A stretch of DNA of 53,983 bases from Christensenella hongkongensis. GTDB taxonomy: Bacteria > Bacillota > Clostridia > Christensenellales > Christensenellaceae. The stretch covers positions 1 through 53,983 of the forward strand of contig NZ_LAYJ01000112.1 in NCBI RefSeq assembly GCF_000981035.1, in the 5' to 3' direction. Every line of letters starts with the position of its first letter. The stretch's first letter is position 1. The notes under the pieces are model-generated. The model ran no database searches. It worked only from the letters and a program-made list of their open reading frames with translations, and was not told where the DNA came from. A program made the position numbers and the translations under genes. Of this stretch, positions 16,039 through 26,757 are shown in pieces.

Positions 16039-17559
16039 TCACGCCTGAACCGGAAGCGTTGCCTTGATAAGACCGTTATTATCAAGCTTTGACAGCTCCT
16101 GCACCTTGCCAAAATCAAGCCCCATTGCAGCCGTTATTCTTCTGCCGTACTCTTCGTCGGCGAGATAACAATGAACCGCATGGCGGTATTTTATATTTTC
16201 TGTAACAGGCGCGATATCGGCAGCGGTATTGTCAATCAGCAGTTGCTTTTTATCCTCGGTCATTACACGCCACAGGTCGCCGCCCGCACGGAAACAGTCA
16301 TCCGTTGGATCGTCCTTGGGATCATAACGCCACATTGCTCCATCGATATCGAGCGGCGGCTCCGCAACCTCGGGCTGTGCCGTCCAGTAGCCAGCGCTGT
16401 TTGGCGTATATGCGGGCGCTGCGCCGTAATTTCCGTCTACGCGCATTGCGCCGTCACGATGGTATTCGTTTACTTCTACCTTTGCCCGGTTTACCGGAAT
16501 CAGGTTGTGGTTAACGCCCAGGCGGTAACGCTGCGCATCGCCGTAAGCAAAAAGGCGTCCCTGCAAGAATTTATCGGGAGAGAAGCCGATGCCCGGAACA
16601 ACATGGGCCGGCGCAAACGCTGCCTGCTCCACTTCCGCAAAATAGTTTTCCGGATTGCGGTTCAGCTCGAGTTCGCCAACCTCGATCAGCGGATATTCCT
16701 TATGCCGCCAGATTTTTGTAATATCAAACGGATTTTCGTAATGGTTTTTCGCCTGTTCCTCTGTCATGATCTGCACGTACATCGTCCATTTTGGATAGTC
16801 GCCGTTTTCAATCGCGTTAAACAGGTCCATGCCATGGTGCTCGCGGTCCATGCCGTTGATTTTCGCGGCTTCTTCATTGGACAGGTTTTTAATCCCCTGC
16901 TGTGTCCTGAAATGGAATTTACACCATACCCGTTCGTTTTTATCGTTATAAAGGCTGAACGTATGCTCGCCAAAGAAGTGCATATTCCGGAACGAAGCCG
17001 GAATTCCCCGGTCGCTCATCACAACGGTGACCTGGTGGAAGCATTCTGGCAGAAGCGTCCAGAAATCCCAGTTGTTCTGCGGACTGCGCCTACCTGTCCT
17101 TGGATCGCGCTTTACCGCACGGTTGAGGTCGGAAAAATTATGCACGTCCCGGATAAAGAAGGTAGGCGTGTTGTTTCCCACCAAATCCCAGTTCCCCTCC
17201 TCCGTGTAGAACTTGGTTGCAACGCCGCGGATATCGCGTTCGCAGTCTGCCGCCCCGCGTTCCCCGGCAACCGTTGAAAAACGGATAAAAACGTCCGTCT
17301 CTGCGCCGGGCTGAAGCACCTTTGCTTTTGTATATTTGGATATGTCATGCGTAACGGTGAATTTGCCGTGCGCGCCCCAGCCTTTTGCGTGCATGCGCCG
17401 CTCCGGGATCACTTCGCGGTTAAAGTGCGCCATCTTTTCCATCAGCCATACGTCCTGCATCATCACCGGTCCGCGCGCGCCGGCGGTAATGGAATTTTCA
17501 TTGTCCGGTACCGGGGCGCCTACTTCATTTGTCAGTTTCCTTTTGTCCTGTTCACTCAT
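16039..17559 (-). CDS. katA: Monofunctional haem catalase
   Basis: A 506-aa small-subunit catalase that breaks down hydrogen peroxide. The distal His57 is in [11 protein letters not shown], the haem pocket in [19 protein letters not shown], the distal Asn in WDLVGNNTP and the proximal Tyr in [14 protein letters not shown]. Length and motifs match clade 3 catalases. RBS AAAGGAG precedes ATG. Catalase is unusual in strict anaerobes but known in some. The perR-like gene follows on the same strand, so both are likely transcribed together. I could not find a clear PerR box upstream. Confidence 0.96.
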   Translation of the reverse strand: MSEQDKRKLTNEVGAPVPDNENSITAGARGPVMMQDVWLMEKMAHFNREVIPERRMHAKGWGAHGKFTVTHDISKYTKAKVLQPGAETDVFIRFSTVAGERGAADCERDIRGVATKFYTEEGNWDLVGNNTPTFFIRDVHNFSDLNRAVKRDPRTGRRSPQNNWDFWTLLPECFHQVTVVMSDRGIPASFRNMHFFGEHTFSLYNDKNERVWCKFHFRTQQGIKNLSNEEAAKINGMDREHHGMDLFNAIENGDYPKWTMYVQIMTEEQAKNHYENPFDITKIWRHKEYPLIEVGELELNRNPENYFAEVEQAAFAPAHVVPGIGFSPDKFLQGRLFAYGDAQRYRLGVNHNLIPVNRAKVEVNEYHRDGAMRVDGNYGAAPAYTPNSAGYWTAQPEVAEPPLDIDGAMWRYDPKDDPTDDCFRAGGDLWRVMTEDKKQLLIDNTAADIAPVTENIKYRHAVHCYLADEEYGRRITAAMGLDFGKVQELSKLDNNGLIKATLPVQA

Positions 17560-17706
17560 ATCTTTTTCTCCTTTTCAGAGTCGAATTGATTCAGGTCAAT
17601 CCCACCATATATTTTGCAAAAGGGAATTGGCTTTTGCCTCCCCTGATACAACAGTTTAAATTACCCTTTTAGCCAGCTTATTGCCGTCTTTATCGGGCAG
17701 AATGTT

Positions 17707-18360
17707 TCATAGCGCCAAAAACATTGCGACAATCCAGACATATGCACAGCTTTTGGGCAGCATCAGCATCCCAAGCTTAGGGTACCTGTTTGCGCCGGCT
17801 ACAACCGGAAGATAGAAAGCAAAGCTGAGAGCGACGGCAAGCCACATCCATTTCACTGCAAAAATGCCGGCCCCATAAACGGCATATAACACAATGACCA
17901 TAATTCCCATGGCCAGAAAAGGAATATTACGGTAGATTCCCCATTTGACAGGAGGATTCTCATCCAGCCACCTGTTTTGGGGAAGAGCGCACAGGCCGAT
18001 ACGCAGCGCAGCGAGGACATAAATGATGATGGTCCATACACCGGCTCCCCCCGGCAAAAACAACAGGAGGCCGATATGCCACAGCAGGACATAAAAAACT
18101 GTCATTGTAACCGATGTAATGCACTTTCCGCGCCCCAGCGCGCCTTGATAGCGTTTCCTGTTGTTTTGGACAATGGACAAAATACGCGGAACCAGATGAA
18201 ACGAGTCTCCCCCCACAAGGACAAGGGCCGTGACGCCGCAGAGAACCTGCAAGGGTTGATGGGCGTTCAGAAGGAGGTACAATCCAAGTATAAATACAAC
18301 GCCAAGGTATAAAATGTCAAAAACCGCTTCAACAAATCCAAAGATACGCTTTTTATCCAT
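17707..18360 (-). CDS. Polytopic membrane protein of unknown function
   Basis: A 217-aa protein with about six or seven hydrophobic segments. I recognise no named family. The start overlaps the stop of the upstream DUF454 gene (TAATG), so the two are coupled. It lies upstream of katA on the same strand with a 147-nt gap. Confidence 0.7.
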   Translation of the reverse strand: MDKKRIFGFVEAVFDILYLGVVFILGLYLLLNAHQPLQVLCGVTALVLVGGDSFHLVPRILSIVQNNRKRYQGALGRGKCITSVTMTVFYVLLWHIGLLLFLPGGAGVWTIIIYVLAALRIGLCALPQNRWLDENPPVKWGIYRNIPFLAMGIMVIVLYAVYGAGIFAVKWMWLAVALSFAFYLPVVAGANRYPKLGMLMLPKSCAYVWIVAMFLAL

Positions 18361-18764
18361 TATGCTTCCTCCGATTTACCAGACCTTGAAATCCGGCACT
18401 TCCCGCTGGGTTTTGCCATCCACAGAATATGGACGGTTACTGCCGCGCCGACTGTAATCAATACCAGCAATAGCCATTCCTTCTTCATCATAATCCCGGA
18501 AATAATCAACATTGCCCACAAAAAAGCAAGGCTGCCGGCAACCGTTTTGGCGGTAAGTCCTTTCCTTTTACTGTAATTTTCAATATACTCTTTAAAAAAC
18601 GGAATTTTCATAATGCGGGCCCGCATTGCAGGGATATAGGTAAAGCAGCCTGCCGCCGCGATTACAAATGGCGTGGTTGGCAATATGGGCAAAGCGACGC
18701 CAACTGCGCCTAACGCCAATAGGATAAACCCAGCTATAGTAACTACAATCGTTTTGACCGTCAT
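18360..18764 (-). CDS. DUF454 (YbaN-type) membrane protein
   Basis: A 134-aa inner-membrane protein with the DUF454 signature LPILPTTPFVIAAAGCF near the N-terminus, then RARIMKIPFFKEYIENY and two C-terminal helices. Function unknown. AAGGGG sits eight bases upstream of the start. Coupled to the next gene by overlap. Confidence 0.85.
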   Translation of the reverse strand: MTVKTIVVTIAGFILLALGAVGVALPILPTTPFVIAAAGCFTYIPAMRARIMKIPFFKEYIENYSKRKGLTAKTVAGSLAFLWAMLIISGIMMKKEWLLLVLITVGAAVTVHILWMAKPSGKCRISRSGKSEEA

Positions 18765-18846
18765 TGATATACCCCTTATCAGTATTGAGTCTTATTATTG
18801 AAAGATATACACCCGTTGCAGGTACGCCAAACATCTTTTTAATGTT

Positions 18847-19390
18847 TTGGGAGTTTTATTTGAAACGATGAGCCGTGCCGGACGGATACTTATCCAGATG
18901 GCAATAAACTATCAATTCAACAGGATAAAAGTGGACGCATCCAAATATACAAAGCCGTCGGATGAAGAGATAAAGAAAATGCCGATGCCGGAGCAATGTA
19001 ATGTCACGCACAAAGCGGCAACGGAGACGGCATTCTCAGGAGAGTATTTTGACAACCACAGGGTGGGCCTTTATGTGGACATCGTGACCGGCGCGCCGCT
19101 GTATTCTTTGATGGACGAATATGCCTACGGCTGTGACTGGCCCAGCTTTACCGGGCCAATTGATCCTGACGTATGATTGTTGAGAATGAGGATAACAGCA
19201 TGGGTATGAGCAGGATTCAGGTCGGGAGCTGTGTAGGCGATTCGCACCTTGGACATGTTTAGAGGATGGCCCTGAGGATAAATGCAGTCTGCGGTATTGC
19301 ATCAACAGCAACAGCCGTCATTCCCTGTGAAGGGATGGAACAGAAAGGGTGTAGAGAATTTATGCCGCTATGCGAACCCTTACAGGGTAA
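18847..19390 (+). pseudogene. msrB: msrB remnant with at least three frameshifts
   Basis: The first frame (18847-19173) encodes an MsrB N-terminal part: VDASKYTKPSDEEIKK, then SGEYFDNHRVGLYVDIVTG, then CDWPSFTGPIDPDV, and stops. The reading continues in another frame from 19176 (IVENEDNSMGM, then DSHLGHV), shifts again near 19260 (EDGPEDKCSLRYCINS with the expected catalytic Cys), and a third time near 19310 (VIPCEGMEQKG). MsrB reduces methionine-R-sulfoxide. With three shifts it cannot give a normal enzyme. The N-terminal part may derive from an MsrA-MsrB fusion or just a divergent leader. Confidence 0.85.
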
Positions 19391-19467
19391 GCTAATTCTC
19401 TTTGCATCAAATTTAAATAATAGATATTCATCTATTATGCAAACGAATATTGGATGAAAAAAGAAAT

Positions 19468-19502
19468 AAAAAAAGTACCGCAGATCCTCAAAATCTGCGG
19501 TA
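19468..19502 (-). terminator. Terminator of tRNA-Arg(CCT)
   Basis: On the - strand TACCGCAGAT pairs with ATCTGCGGTA (19476-19502) and is followed by a run of T. It directly follows the tRNA. Confidence 0.9.
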
Positions 19503-19503
19503 A

Positions 19504-19580
19504 TGGCGCACCTGCCGCGATTCGAACGCGGGGCCTTTCGCTTAGGAGGCGAACGCTCTATCCTGCTGAGCTACAGGTGC
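19504..19580 (-). tRNA. tRNA-Arg (anticodon CCT)
   Basis: Acceptor GCACCTG pairs with CAGGTGC, the D-arm has GCTCAGCAGGATAGAGC, the anticodon stem TTCGC/GCGAA encloses CTCCTAA (anticodon CCT), the T-arm has GTTCGAATC, and CCA is encoded. Confidence 0.95.
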
Positions 19581-19738
19581 ATTAAAATACTGATTCAGTT
19601 TTCCCCCGCCCTGCATAACTTGGGAAAAGCGGCTGTAAGCTGCCATGGGACAAGAACGCCTGTAAACAAGTTACAAAGATTATTCTAATATAAAGCCACA
19701 CATTTTGCAATTATTTTGTTTGAATTTCGAAAAAAATG

Positions 19739-19767
19739 TTGACATAGAATAAGAATAGCATTATCAT
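19739..19767 (+). promoter_or_regulatory. Promoter of the ilv-leu operon
   Basis: TTGACA (19739-19744), a 17-nt spacer and TATCAT (19762-19767). Transcription would start near 19774, just before the leader peptide. Confidence 0.85.
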
Positions 19768-19797
19768 AAGTACCAGAAATGAAAAGGAAGTAAGAAA

Positions 19798-19908
19798 ATG
19801 AATCAGCAAGTTTCTTACAATTTCATCCTTGTCCTTATTAACCTTATTAGCGTCGTCATTATTAGCGAGGCGAATAAGGCTTATTGCGGTTGTGCCAAGG
19901 CGGCATGA
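19798..19908 (+). CDS. Ile/Leu/Val-rich attenuator leader peptide
   Basis: A 36-codon frame with RBS AAGGAAG, starting MNQQVSYN. The middle block FILVLINLISVVII holds 11 Ile, Leu or Val codons among 13 consecutive ones (19825-19863). It lies between the promoter and a terminator in front of ilvB. When charged branched-chain tRNAs are scarce the ribosome would stall in this block and prevent termination. It has no expected function as a peptide. Confidence 0.9.
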   Translation: MNQQVSYNFILVLINLISVVIISEANKAYCGCAKAA

Positions 19909-19970
19909 GTAAGGACTGAGGAATTAAGAGATAATTCAAAGGCCTGCGCAAATAAGCGCAGGCCTTTTTT
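19842..19970 (+). promoter_or_regulatory. Transcription attenuator of ilv-leu
   Basis: Terminator: GGCCTGCGC (19941-19949) pairs with GCGCAGGCC (19956-19964), followed by six T. Antiterminator: GCTTATTGCG (19879-19888) can pair with CGCAAATAAGC (19947-19957, one bulged A), which destroys the terminator stem. Protector: CCTTATTAGCG (19842-19852) can pair with CGAATAAGG (19871-19879) and hide the antiterminator. A ribosome stalled on the Ile/Leu/Val codons covers the protector strand. This is the classical attenuation logic; the pairings are read by eye. Confidence 0.85.
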
Positions 19971-20008
19971 GTTGGAAATGCGAAAGAAGAATTTGGAGGG
20001 AAAGTACA

Positions 20009-21673
20009 GTGAAATTAACAGGCGCACAAATCATCATGGAGTGTTTGAAGGAGCAAAATGTAGATACCGTGTTCGGATTCCCGGGCGGCACGGTCATCGC
20101 GCTCTATAACGCCTTGTATGACTATCCTGAAATCAACCATATCCTGACCTGCCACGAGCAGCACGCGGCGCATGCCGCCGACGGCTACGCGCGGGCGACA
20201 GGAAAACCGGGCGTTGTATTTGCGACAAGCGGCCCCGGCGCGACGAACCTGGTAACGGGAATCGCGACGGCATATATGGATTCCGTACCCATGGTGGCGA
20301 TCACTGGAAATGTGGAGAAGAAAAATCTCGGGAAAGACAGTTTTCAGGAAATCGATATTACAGGCGTTACGATCCCGATTACCAAGCACAATGTGATCGT
20401 AAAAGAGATCGAAGATCTGGCTCCTGCGATCCGCGAAGCCTTCTATATCGCGCAAAGCGGCAGGCCGGGCCCGGTGCTGGTGGATGTTACAAAAGACGTA
20501 ACGGTTGGCGAGGGCGAATACACGCCGGAAAAGCCCAAGGCGATCGAGCATAAAAATGCGTTCAGCGAGGATGACATCAAGGCCGCTGCCGAAGCGATCA
20601 ATGAAAGCAAAAAGCCTTTTATCTTTGTTGGAGGTGGCGTGATTGCGGCGGAGGCGGAACAAGAGGTTAAAGAGCTGGCGGAAAAATTGAACGCACCGGT
20701 TACGATGACGCTGATGGGCATGGGCGCTTTTCCCGCAAGCGATATGAAGTATACCGGAATGGTGGGAATGCACGGTACGAAAACCTCCGCGATGTGCGTT
20801 TCGAATTGTGATTTGCTGATTGCGATCGGCGCGCGGTTCTCAGAGCGCGTAACGTCGGACAGGACAAAATTTGCGACGCAGGCAAAGGTGCTGCACATTG
20901 ACGTGGATCCAGCGGAAATCAACAAAAATATCTCTGCCGATTATGAGGTGACGGGAAACGCAAAGGATGTGCTGGATGCTTTACTGCCGCAGCTCGAGCA
21001 GAAAACGGACGGCACCTGGATGGAGCAGGTGAGGCACTGGAAACGGAGCTATCCGCTGGACAGGGCCACAAGGAACGCGAGGTTTCCCAAAAAGATCATA
21101 CAGGCAATGCAGGAGGCCGCGCCGGAGGATACGGTGTTTACGACCGAGGTGGGGCAGCACCAGATGTGGTCTGCACAGTTTCTGAAGATAGAGCATCCGC
21201 GCCAGTTGATTACATCCGGCGGACTCGGCACGATGGGCTTTGGCATGGGAGCGGCGATGGGCGCTGCGGTTGGCACAGGCAAGCAGGTGGTAAACATTGC
21301 GGGAGATGGAAGCTTCCATATGAATTTGCAGGAAATTGTGACTGCCGTGAAGCATCAGCTGCCGATCATGATACTGATACTCAATAATAATGTGCTGGGG
21401 ATGGTTCGCCAGTGGCAGAAGCTGTTCTTTGACAAGCGTTATTCGCAGACGACGCTCAACAATCCTACGGATTATGTGAAGCTGGCTGAAGCGTTTGGCG
21501 CGTACGGCGTGGATATTTCGGACGAAAAGGACCTGAAAGGCGCGTTTAAAAAGGCTTTTGCGCACAAAGGGCCGGTGATCGTGAAATGTGACATCCATGA
21601 GGATGAAAATGTACTGCCAATGGTTCCGGGAGGACAACCACTCGATAATATTATCCTGGATCTGGAAAAATAA
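20009..21673 (+). CDS. ilvB: Acetolactate synthase large subunit
   Basis: A 554-aa thiamine-diphosphate enzyme that makes acetolactate or acetohydroxybutyrate, the first common step of Val/Leu and Ile synthesis. The catalytic Glu is in CHEQHAAHAADGYARATG, the ThDP/metal motif in GDGSFHMN to NNN, and FSERVTS-type FAD-binding features are present. Start is GTG 20009 with GGAGGG eight bases upstream. It is the first structural gene after the attenuator; the small subunit follows by 65 nt. Confidence 0.96.
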   Translation: MKLTGAQIIMECLKEQNVDTVFGFPGGTVIALYNALYDYPEINHILTCHEQHAAHAADGYARATGKPGVVFATSGPGATNLVTGIATAYMDSVPMVAITGNVEKKNLGKDSFQEIDITGVTIPITKHNVIVKEIEDLAPAIREAFYIAQSGRPGPVLVDVTKDVTVGEGEYTPEKPKAIEHKNAFSEDDIKAAAEAINESKKPFIFVGGGVIAAEAEQEVKELAEKLNAPVTMTLMGMGAFPASDMKYTGMVGMHGTKTSAMCVSNCDLLIAIGARFSERVTSDRTKFATQAKVLHIDVDPAEINKNISADYEVTGNAKDVLDALLPQLEQKTDGTWMEQVRHWKRSYPLDRATRNARFPKKIIQAMQEAAPEDTVFTTEVGQHQMWSAQFLKIEHPRQLITSGGLGTMGFGMGAAMGAAVGTGKQVVNIAGDGSFHMNLQEIVTAVKHQLPIMILILNNNVLGMVRQWQKLFFDKRYSQTTLNNPTDYVKLAEAFGAYGVDISDEKDLKGAFKKAFAHKGPVIVKCDIHEDENVLPMVPGGQPLDNIILDLEK

Positions 21674-21738
21674 TTGAGTCGGGGCAGAGGTTGGCTATAT
21701 AATAATGTAGAGAAGCAAACCGCGAAGGAGAATGATTT

Positions 21739-22242
21739 ATGATTAGAAGATATGTGCTGTCCGTACTGGTCAAAAATACATCGGGCGTACTTTCCAAGGT
21801 AACGGGCCTGTTTTCACGCAGGGGATACAACATACGTTCCCTTTCCGTCGGCGAGACGCACGATCCAAAGGTGTCGCGCATTACGATAGAGCTTGTAGGG
21901 GACGAAGCGGAGCTTGAACAGATCAAAAAGCAGCTTGCAAAGCTGATCGACGTTGTAAAGATCGCAGGCCTGCGTTCCAAAAACTCGGTTTATAAAGAGC
22001 TTGTGCTCGTAAAAGTAAATTCGAGCGCGGAAAAGAGGGCCAGCATTATAGAGCTGTGCGATATTTTCCGCACGAAGATCGTTGATATCTGTATCGACTC
22101 TATGATCATCGAGCTTTCCGGAACGCCGGAAAAAAACGAAGCGCTGCTGAAGCTGCTCGACGAATATGGGATTATAGAAATGTCGCGTACGGGAATAACG
22201 GCGCTGCAGCGCGGAACCTGCTCGCTGCATGAGGACAACTAA
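21739..22242 (+). CDS. ilvN: Acetolactate synthase small subunit
   Basis: A 167-aa regulatory subunit with an N-terminal ACT domain (YVLSVLVKNTSGVLSKVTGLF, then GYNIRSLSVG) and the C-terminal ALS_ss_C domain. It gives valine feedback control and full activity to IlvB. GGAG at 21727-21730 precedes ATG. Normal length for the family. Confidence 0.95.
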   Translation: MIRRYVLSVLVKNTSGVLSKVTGLFSRRGYNIRSLSVGETHDPKVSRITIELVGDEAELEQIKKQLAKLIDVVKIAGLRSKNSVYKELVLVKVNSSAEKRASIIELCDIFRTKIVDICIDSMIIELSGTPEKNEALLKLLDEYGIIEMSRTGITALQRGTCSLHEDN

Positions 22243-22274
22243 GATATCGCTTTTGATATCAGAATATATTCTAA

Positions 22275-23294
<1,020 letters not shown>

Positions 23295-23315
23295 GGAAAC
23301 CGTGTGATTTCGGCC

Positions 23316-23378
23316 GGGCGATAAGCCGGAAATTGCGGGGGTGCCGGGCAAGGCGAACCGCAACGGGCTTATCCCCGG
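23316..23378 (+). other. Long hairpin in the ilvC-ilvD spacer
   Basis: GATAAGCC (23320-23327) pairs with GGCTTATC (23366-23373), extended outward by CCGGG/CCCGG with one bulge, and inward by TTGCGG (23333-23338) with CCGCAA (23358-23363). There is no T-tract. It may stabilise or separate the mRNAs. Confidence 0.6.
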
Positions 23379-23407
23379 GCAAAAGCTTATGAACGATGGA
23401 GAACAAT

Positions 23408-25057
23408 ATGAACAGTGACAACATTAAAACAGGCGCACAGCGTGCGCCGCACCGCTCCCTGCTGTATGCGCTGGGCCTCACAAAGGAAGAACTGGAACGG
23501 CCGATTATCGCGGTCGTGAACGCGCAGAGCGAGGTGATTCCGGGCCATTTGCACCTTGATACGGTGGCGCGCGCCGCGGCTGACGGCATCCGCATGGCGG
23601 GAGGAACGCCCATCCAGGTGCCCGCAATCGGCGTGTGCGACGGGATTGCCATGAACCACATGGGGATGCACTATTCCCTGCCGTCGCGCGAGCTTATAGC
23701 GGACAGTGTGGAAACGCTGCTCATTGCCCATGCGTTTGACGGAGCGGTGCTGGTGCCCAACTGTGATAAGATCGTTCCGGGTATGCTGATGGCAGCAGCA
23801 CGGGTTAACGTTCCGGCAATCGTTTGCTCGGGCGGGCCGATGCTGGCGGGAAGGTTCCGGGAACAGAAAACGAGCCTGTCGAGTATGTTTGAGGCGGTGG
23901 GCGCGAACGCAAACGGCACCCTCAGCGATGAGGAACTGGAGGCGTTCGAGCAGAAGGCCTGCCCAAGCTGTGGCAGCTGCTCGGGGATGTATACGGCAAA
24001 CTCCATGAACTGCCTGTGCGAGGTTTTGGGAATGGCGTTGCCGGGCAATGGAACAATACCGGCGGTGATGTCTGCGCGCACGGTGCTTGCAAAGCATGCG
24101 GGGATGCAGGTGATGAAGCTGGTGGAGCAGGACGTAAAACCCAGGGACATCATGACAAAGGACGCGTTCCATAATGCGATTACAGTGGATATGGCGCTTG
24201 GTTGCAGCACGAACAGTATGCTGCACCTGCCGGCAATCGCACACGAGTGCGGCATTGAAATCGATTTGCACGAGGTAAACGAAATCAGTGAAAAAACGCC
24301 GAACATCTGCCATCTGGCGCCGGCGGGGCACCACTATATCGAAGAGCTCAACGAATGCGGCGGGATACCTGCGGTGATGGCGGAAATCCATAAAAAGGGC
24401 CTCATACTGGATACCCAAACAGTGGACGGGACTACTATGGGACGCATCAAAAACGCAAGGCGCACAGGAGATGTAATCCGCCCTGTAGATAATCCGTACT
24501 CTAAAACCGGCGGCATTGCGATCCTGTATGGAAACCTGGCGCCCAGGGGCTGCGTGGTAAAGCGCGCGGCGGTTGCGCCTGAAATGATGAAAAGCACATG
24601 CAGGGCGCGCGTGTTTGACAGTGAGGAAGAAGCGAACGAAGCGATCCTTGCGGGAACGATCAAAAAAGGCGATGTGGTGGTGATCCGTTACGAAGGGCCA
24701 AAGGGCGGCCCGGGAATGCGGGAAATGCTGGCCCCCACCTCTAACCTGGCAGGAATGGGGCTGGATAAGGAGGTTGCGCTGATTACGGACGGAAGGTTTT
24801 CCGGAGCGTCGCGCGGCGCGGCAATCGGCCATGTTTCCCCGGAGGCCGCCGCAGGCGGACTCATTGCTTATGTGCAGGAGGGCGATATTATAGAAATCGA
24901 TATTAACGCATACTCAATTAATCTGAAGGTGGATTCAGATGAACTTGCAAAACGACTTACGGGCTCGCGGCTCATGCCGGCGAAGGTATCGCACGGCTGG
25001 CTCGCGAGGTACGCAAGGATGGTACAGGGCGCAGACACCGGCGCGGTGCTTAAGTAG
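23408..25057 (+). CDS. ilvD: Dihydroxy-acid dehydratase
   Basis: A 549-aa iron-sulfur dehydratase that forms 2-oxo acids of the Val/Leu and Ile branches. Cluster-binding Cys motifs are seen in [11 protein letters not shown] and [18 protein letters not shown]; the C-terminus has [12 protein letters not shown] and TDGRFSG. I chose ATG 23408 (GGAG 23398-23401, six-base spacer); ATG 23396 is in frame but has no ribosome site. The enzyme is oxygen-sensitive in many species. Confidence 0.96.
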   Translation: MNSDNIKTGAQRAPHRSLLYALGLTKEELERPIIAVVNAQSEVIPGHLHLDTVARAAADGIRMAGGTPIQVPAIGVCDGIAMNHMGMHYSLPSRELIADSVETLLIAHAFDGAVLVPNCDKIVPGMLMAAARVNVPAIVCSGGPMLAGRFREQKTSLSSMFEAVGANANGTLSDEELEAFEQKACPSCGSCSGMYTANSMNCLCEVLGMALPGNGTIPAVMSARTVLAKHAGMQVMKLVEQDVKPRDIMTKDAFHNAITVDMALGCSTNSMLHLPAIAHECGIEIDLHEVNEISEKTPNICHLAPAGHHYIEELNECGGIPAVMAEIHKKGLILDTQTVDGTTMGRIKNARRTGDVIRPVDNPYSKTGGIAILYGNLAPRGCVVKRAAVAPEMMKSTCRARVFDSEEEANEAILAGTIKKGDVVVIRYEGPKGGPGMREMLAPTSNLAGMGLDKEVALITDGRFSGASRGAAIGHVSPEAAAGGLIAYVQEGDIIEIDINAYSINLKVDSDELAKRLTGSRLMPAKVSHGWLARYARMVQGADTGAVLK

Positions 25058-25087
25058 CGCGCACATAGCGCGGCGCACTTCTGCGTT

Positions 25088-25197
25088 AAACCTTCGGCTT
25101 CCATCGTCGGCGTATGTTATAATACGCCTGCCTCGGTCGCTCGGTTTGCCTTGAATTGCATCCGCTCTATGCACGCTAAGCGAACAAGCAAGCATAG
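25088..25197 (+). other. Hairpins in the ilvD-leuA spacer
   Basis: GGCGTAT (25109-25115) pairs with ATACGCC (25122-25128) around a six-base loop and is flanked by AAACC (25088-25092)/GGTTT (25143-25147). A second stem is CTATGC (25167-25172)/GCATAG (25192-25197). There is no T-tract and no convincing coding frame in the 182-nt gap. Confidence 0.5.
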
Positions 25198-25239
25198 GCT
25201 GTAAAATAGAAATTGCAAGTTAAAAAGGAGTATATGATT

Positions 25240-26745
25240 ATGAAAACCATTAAAATATTTGATACCACACTGCGCGACGGGGAGCAATCTCCGGGATGCA
25301 GCATGAACCTGTCGGAAAAGATCGAGATTGCAAGGCAGCTGGAGCTGCTGAAGGTAGACGTGATTGAAGCGGGCTTTGCGGTTTCCTCGCCGGGAGACTT
25401 TAAAAGCGTGGAGACAGTCGCAAAAACGATCAAGAACAGCACGATCGCTTCTTTATCCCGCGCAGTGCAAAAGGACATCGACGCATCCTATGAGGCGCTC
25501 AAAAGCGCGGTTTCGCCAAGGATACACATCTTTTTGGCGACCTCCCCGCTGCATATGGAATATAAACTGAAAATGACTGAGGAGCAGGTACTGACGCATA
25601 TCAGGGAATCGGTATCCTATGCGAAAAAGCTTGTGTCTGACATTGAATTTTCGGCGGAGGACGCTTCGAGGAGCGACAAGGAATTCCTGGCGCGCGCCGT
25701 GCGGACTGCGATTGAAGCAGGTGCAACGACGGTCAACATCCCGGACACGGTGGGTTACGCATTGCCGCAGGAGATGTACGACCTGATTGCCTACCTGAAA
25801 AAGAACGTGGAGGGCATTGACGACATCGATATTTCCGTGCACTGCCACGACGACCTGGGAATGGGCGTCGCAAACTCCGTAGCCTCCGTTGGCGCGGGCG
25901 CTACGCAGGTGGAATGCACGATCAACGGAATTGGAGAGCGGGCGGGCAACGCATCGCTGGAAGAGATCGTAATGGCGCTGCACACCCGCAGGAATTTGTT
26001 CGACGCGGACACGAACATCAACACCAGGCAGATTTACCGCTCTTCGCGCCTGTTGTCCAAGATTATCGGCGTATCGATCCCGCCGAACAAGGCAATCGTA
26101 GGGGCGAACGCGTTCGCGCACGAAAGCGGCATCCACCAGCACGGCGTACTGGCAAAACGCGAGACATACGAAATCATGACGCCGGAATCGGTTGGACTCA
26201 CTACAAACAAAATGGTGCTGGGCAAGCATTCTGGAAGGCATGCGTTTGACGACTTCCTGAAAGAGCTGGGCTATAACCTCAGCAAGGAAGAGCTGGACGC
26301 GGCGTTCGTAGAATTCAAGGATTTGTGCGACAAGAAAAAAGAGGTCACGGAATACGACGTGGAAGCTTTGGTCGCGCAGAAGGCCGCAAAGGTTGTGGAG
26401 CACTTCCGCCTGAAACAGTTTGTTGTGAACAGCGGAAACACGATACAGGCAACTGCAAACATCACACTGGAGGACATGAGCGGCGCGGAGCAGGAACAGG
26501 TAGCGCTGGGCGACGGGCCGATCGACGCGGCATACCAGGCGATAGAGAACATCGTAAAGATGCCCCTGCAGCTCAATAACTACAAGATTAACGCGGTGTC
26601 CCACGGCGAGGACGCGCTGGGCGAGGTAGTGGTCAAGGTTTCGTCTGAGGGAAGGACGGTTACGGGCCGCGGCCTCTCGACGGACATTATCGAAGCTTCC
26701 ATGCTGGCATATGTCAACGCGATCAACAAGCTGTTAGGCGCGTAA
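25240..26745 (+). CDS. leuA: 2-isopropylmalate synthase
   Basis: A 501-aa enzyme that joins acetyl-CoA and 2-oxoisovalerate, the first step specific to leucine. The TIM barrel begins with FDTTLRDGEQSPG, has the metal-binding HCHDDLGM and GIGERAGNASLEE, and is followed by the C-terminal LeuA allosteric domain (GDGPIDAAYQAIE to GRGLSTDIIEAS) for leucine feedback. I chose ATG 25240 because AGGAG (25226-25230) is nine bases upstream; ATG 25234 is too close. Confidence 0.95.
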   Translation: MKTIKIFDTTLRDGEQSPGCSMNLSEKIEIARQLELLKVDVIEAGFAVSSPGDFKSVETVAKTIKNSTIASLSRAVQKDIDASYEALKSAVSPRIHIFLATSPLHMEYKLKMTEEQVLTHIRESVSYAKKLVSDIEFSAEDASRSDKEFLARAVRTAIEAGATTVNIPDTVGYALPQEMYDLIAYLKKNVEGIDDIDISVHCHDDLGMGVANSVASVGAGATQVECTINGIGERAGNASLEEIVMALHTRRNLFDADTNINTRQIYRSSRLLSKIIGVSIPPNKAIVGANAFAHESGIHQHGVLAKRETYEIMTPESVGLTTNKMVLGKHSGRHAFDDFLKELGYNLSKEELDAAFVEFKDLCDKKKEVTEYDVEALVAQKAAKVVEHFRLKQFVVNSGNTIQATANITLEDMSGAEQEQVALGDGPIDAAYQAIENIVKMPLQLNNYKINAVSHGEDALGEVVVKVSSEGRTVTGRGLSTDIIEASMLAYVNAINKLLGA

Positions 26746-26757
26746 ACACACGCACGA

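Noticed and set aside
19503-19688. Short frame beginning at tRNA-Arg(CCT)
   Set aside because: It is the translation of a tRNA gene, a common artefact.
19581-20008. T-box leader before ilvB
   Set aside because: No T-box AGGGTGG core; the leader-peptide attenuator explains the region.
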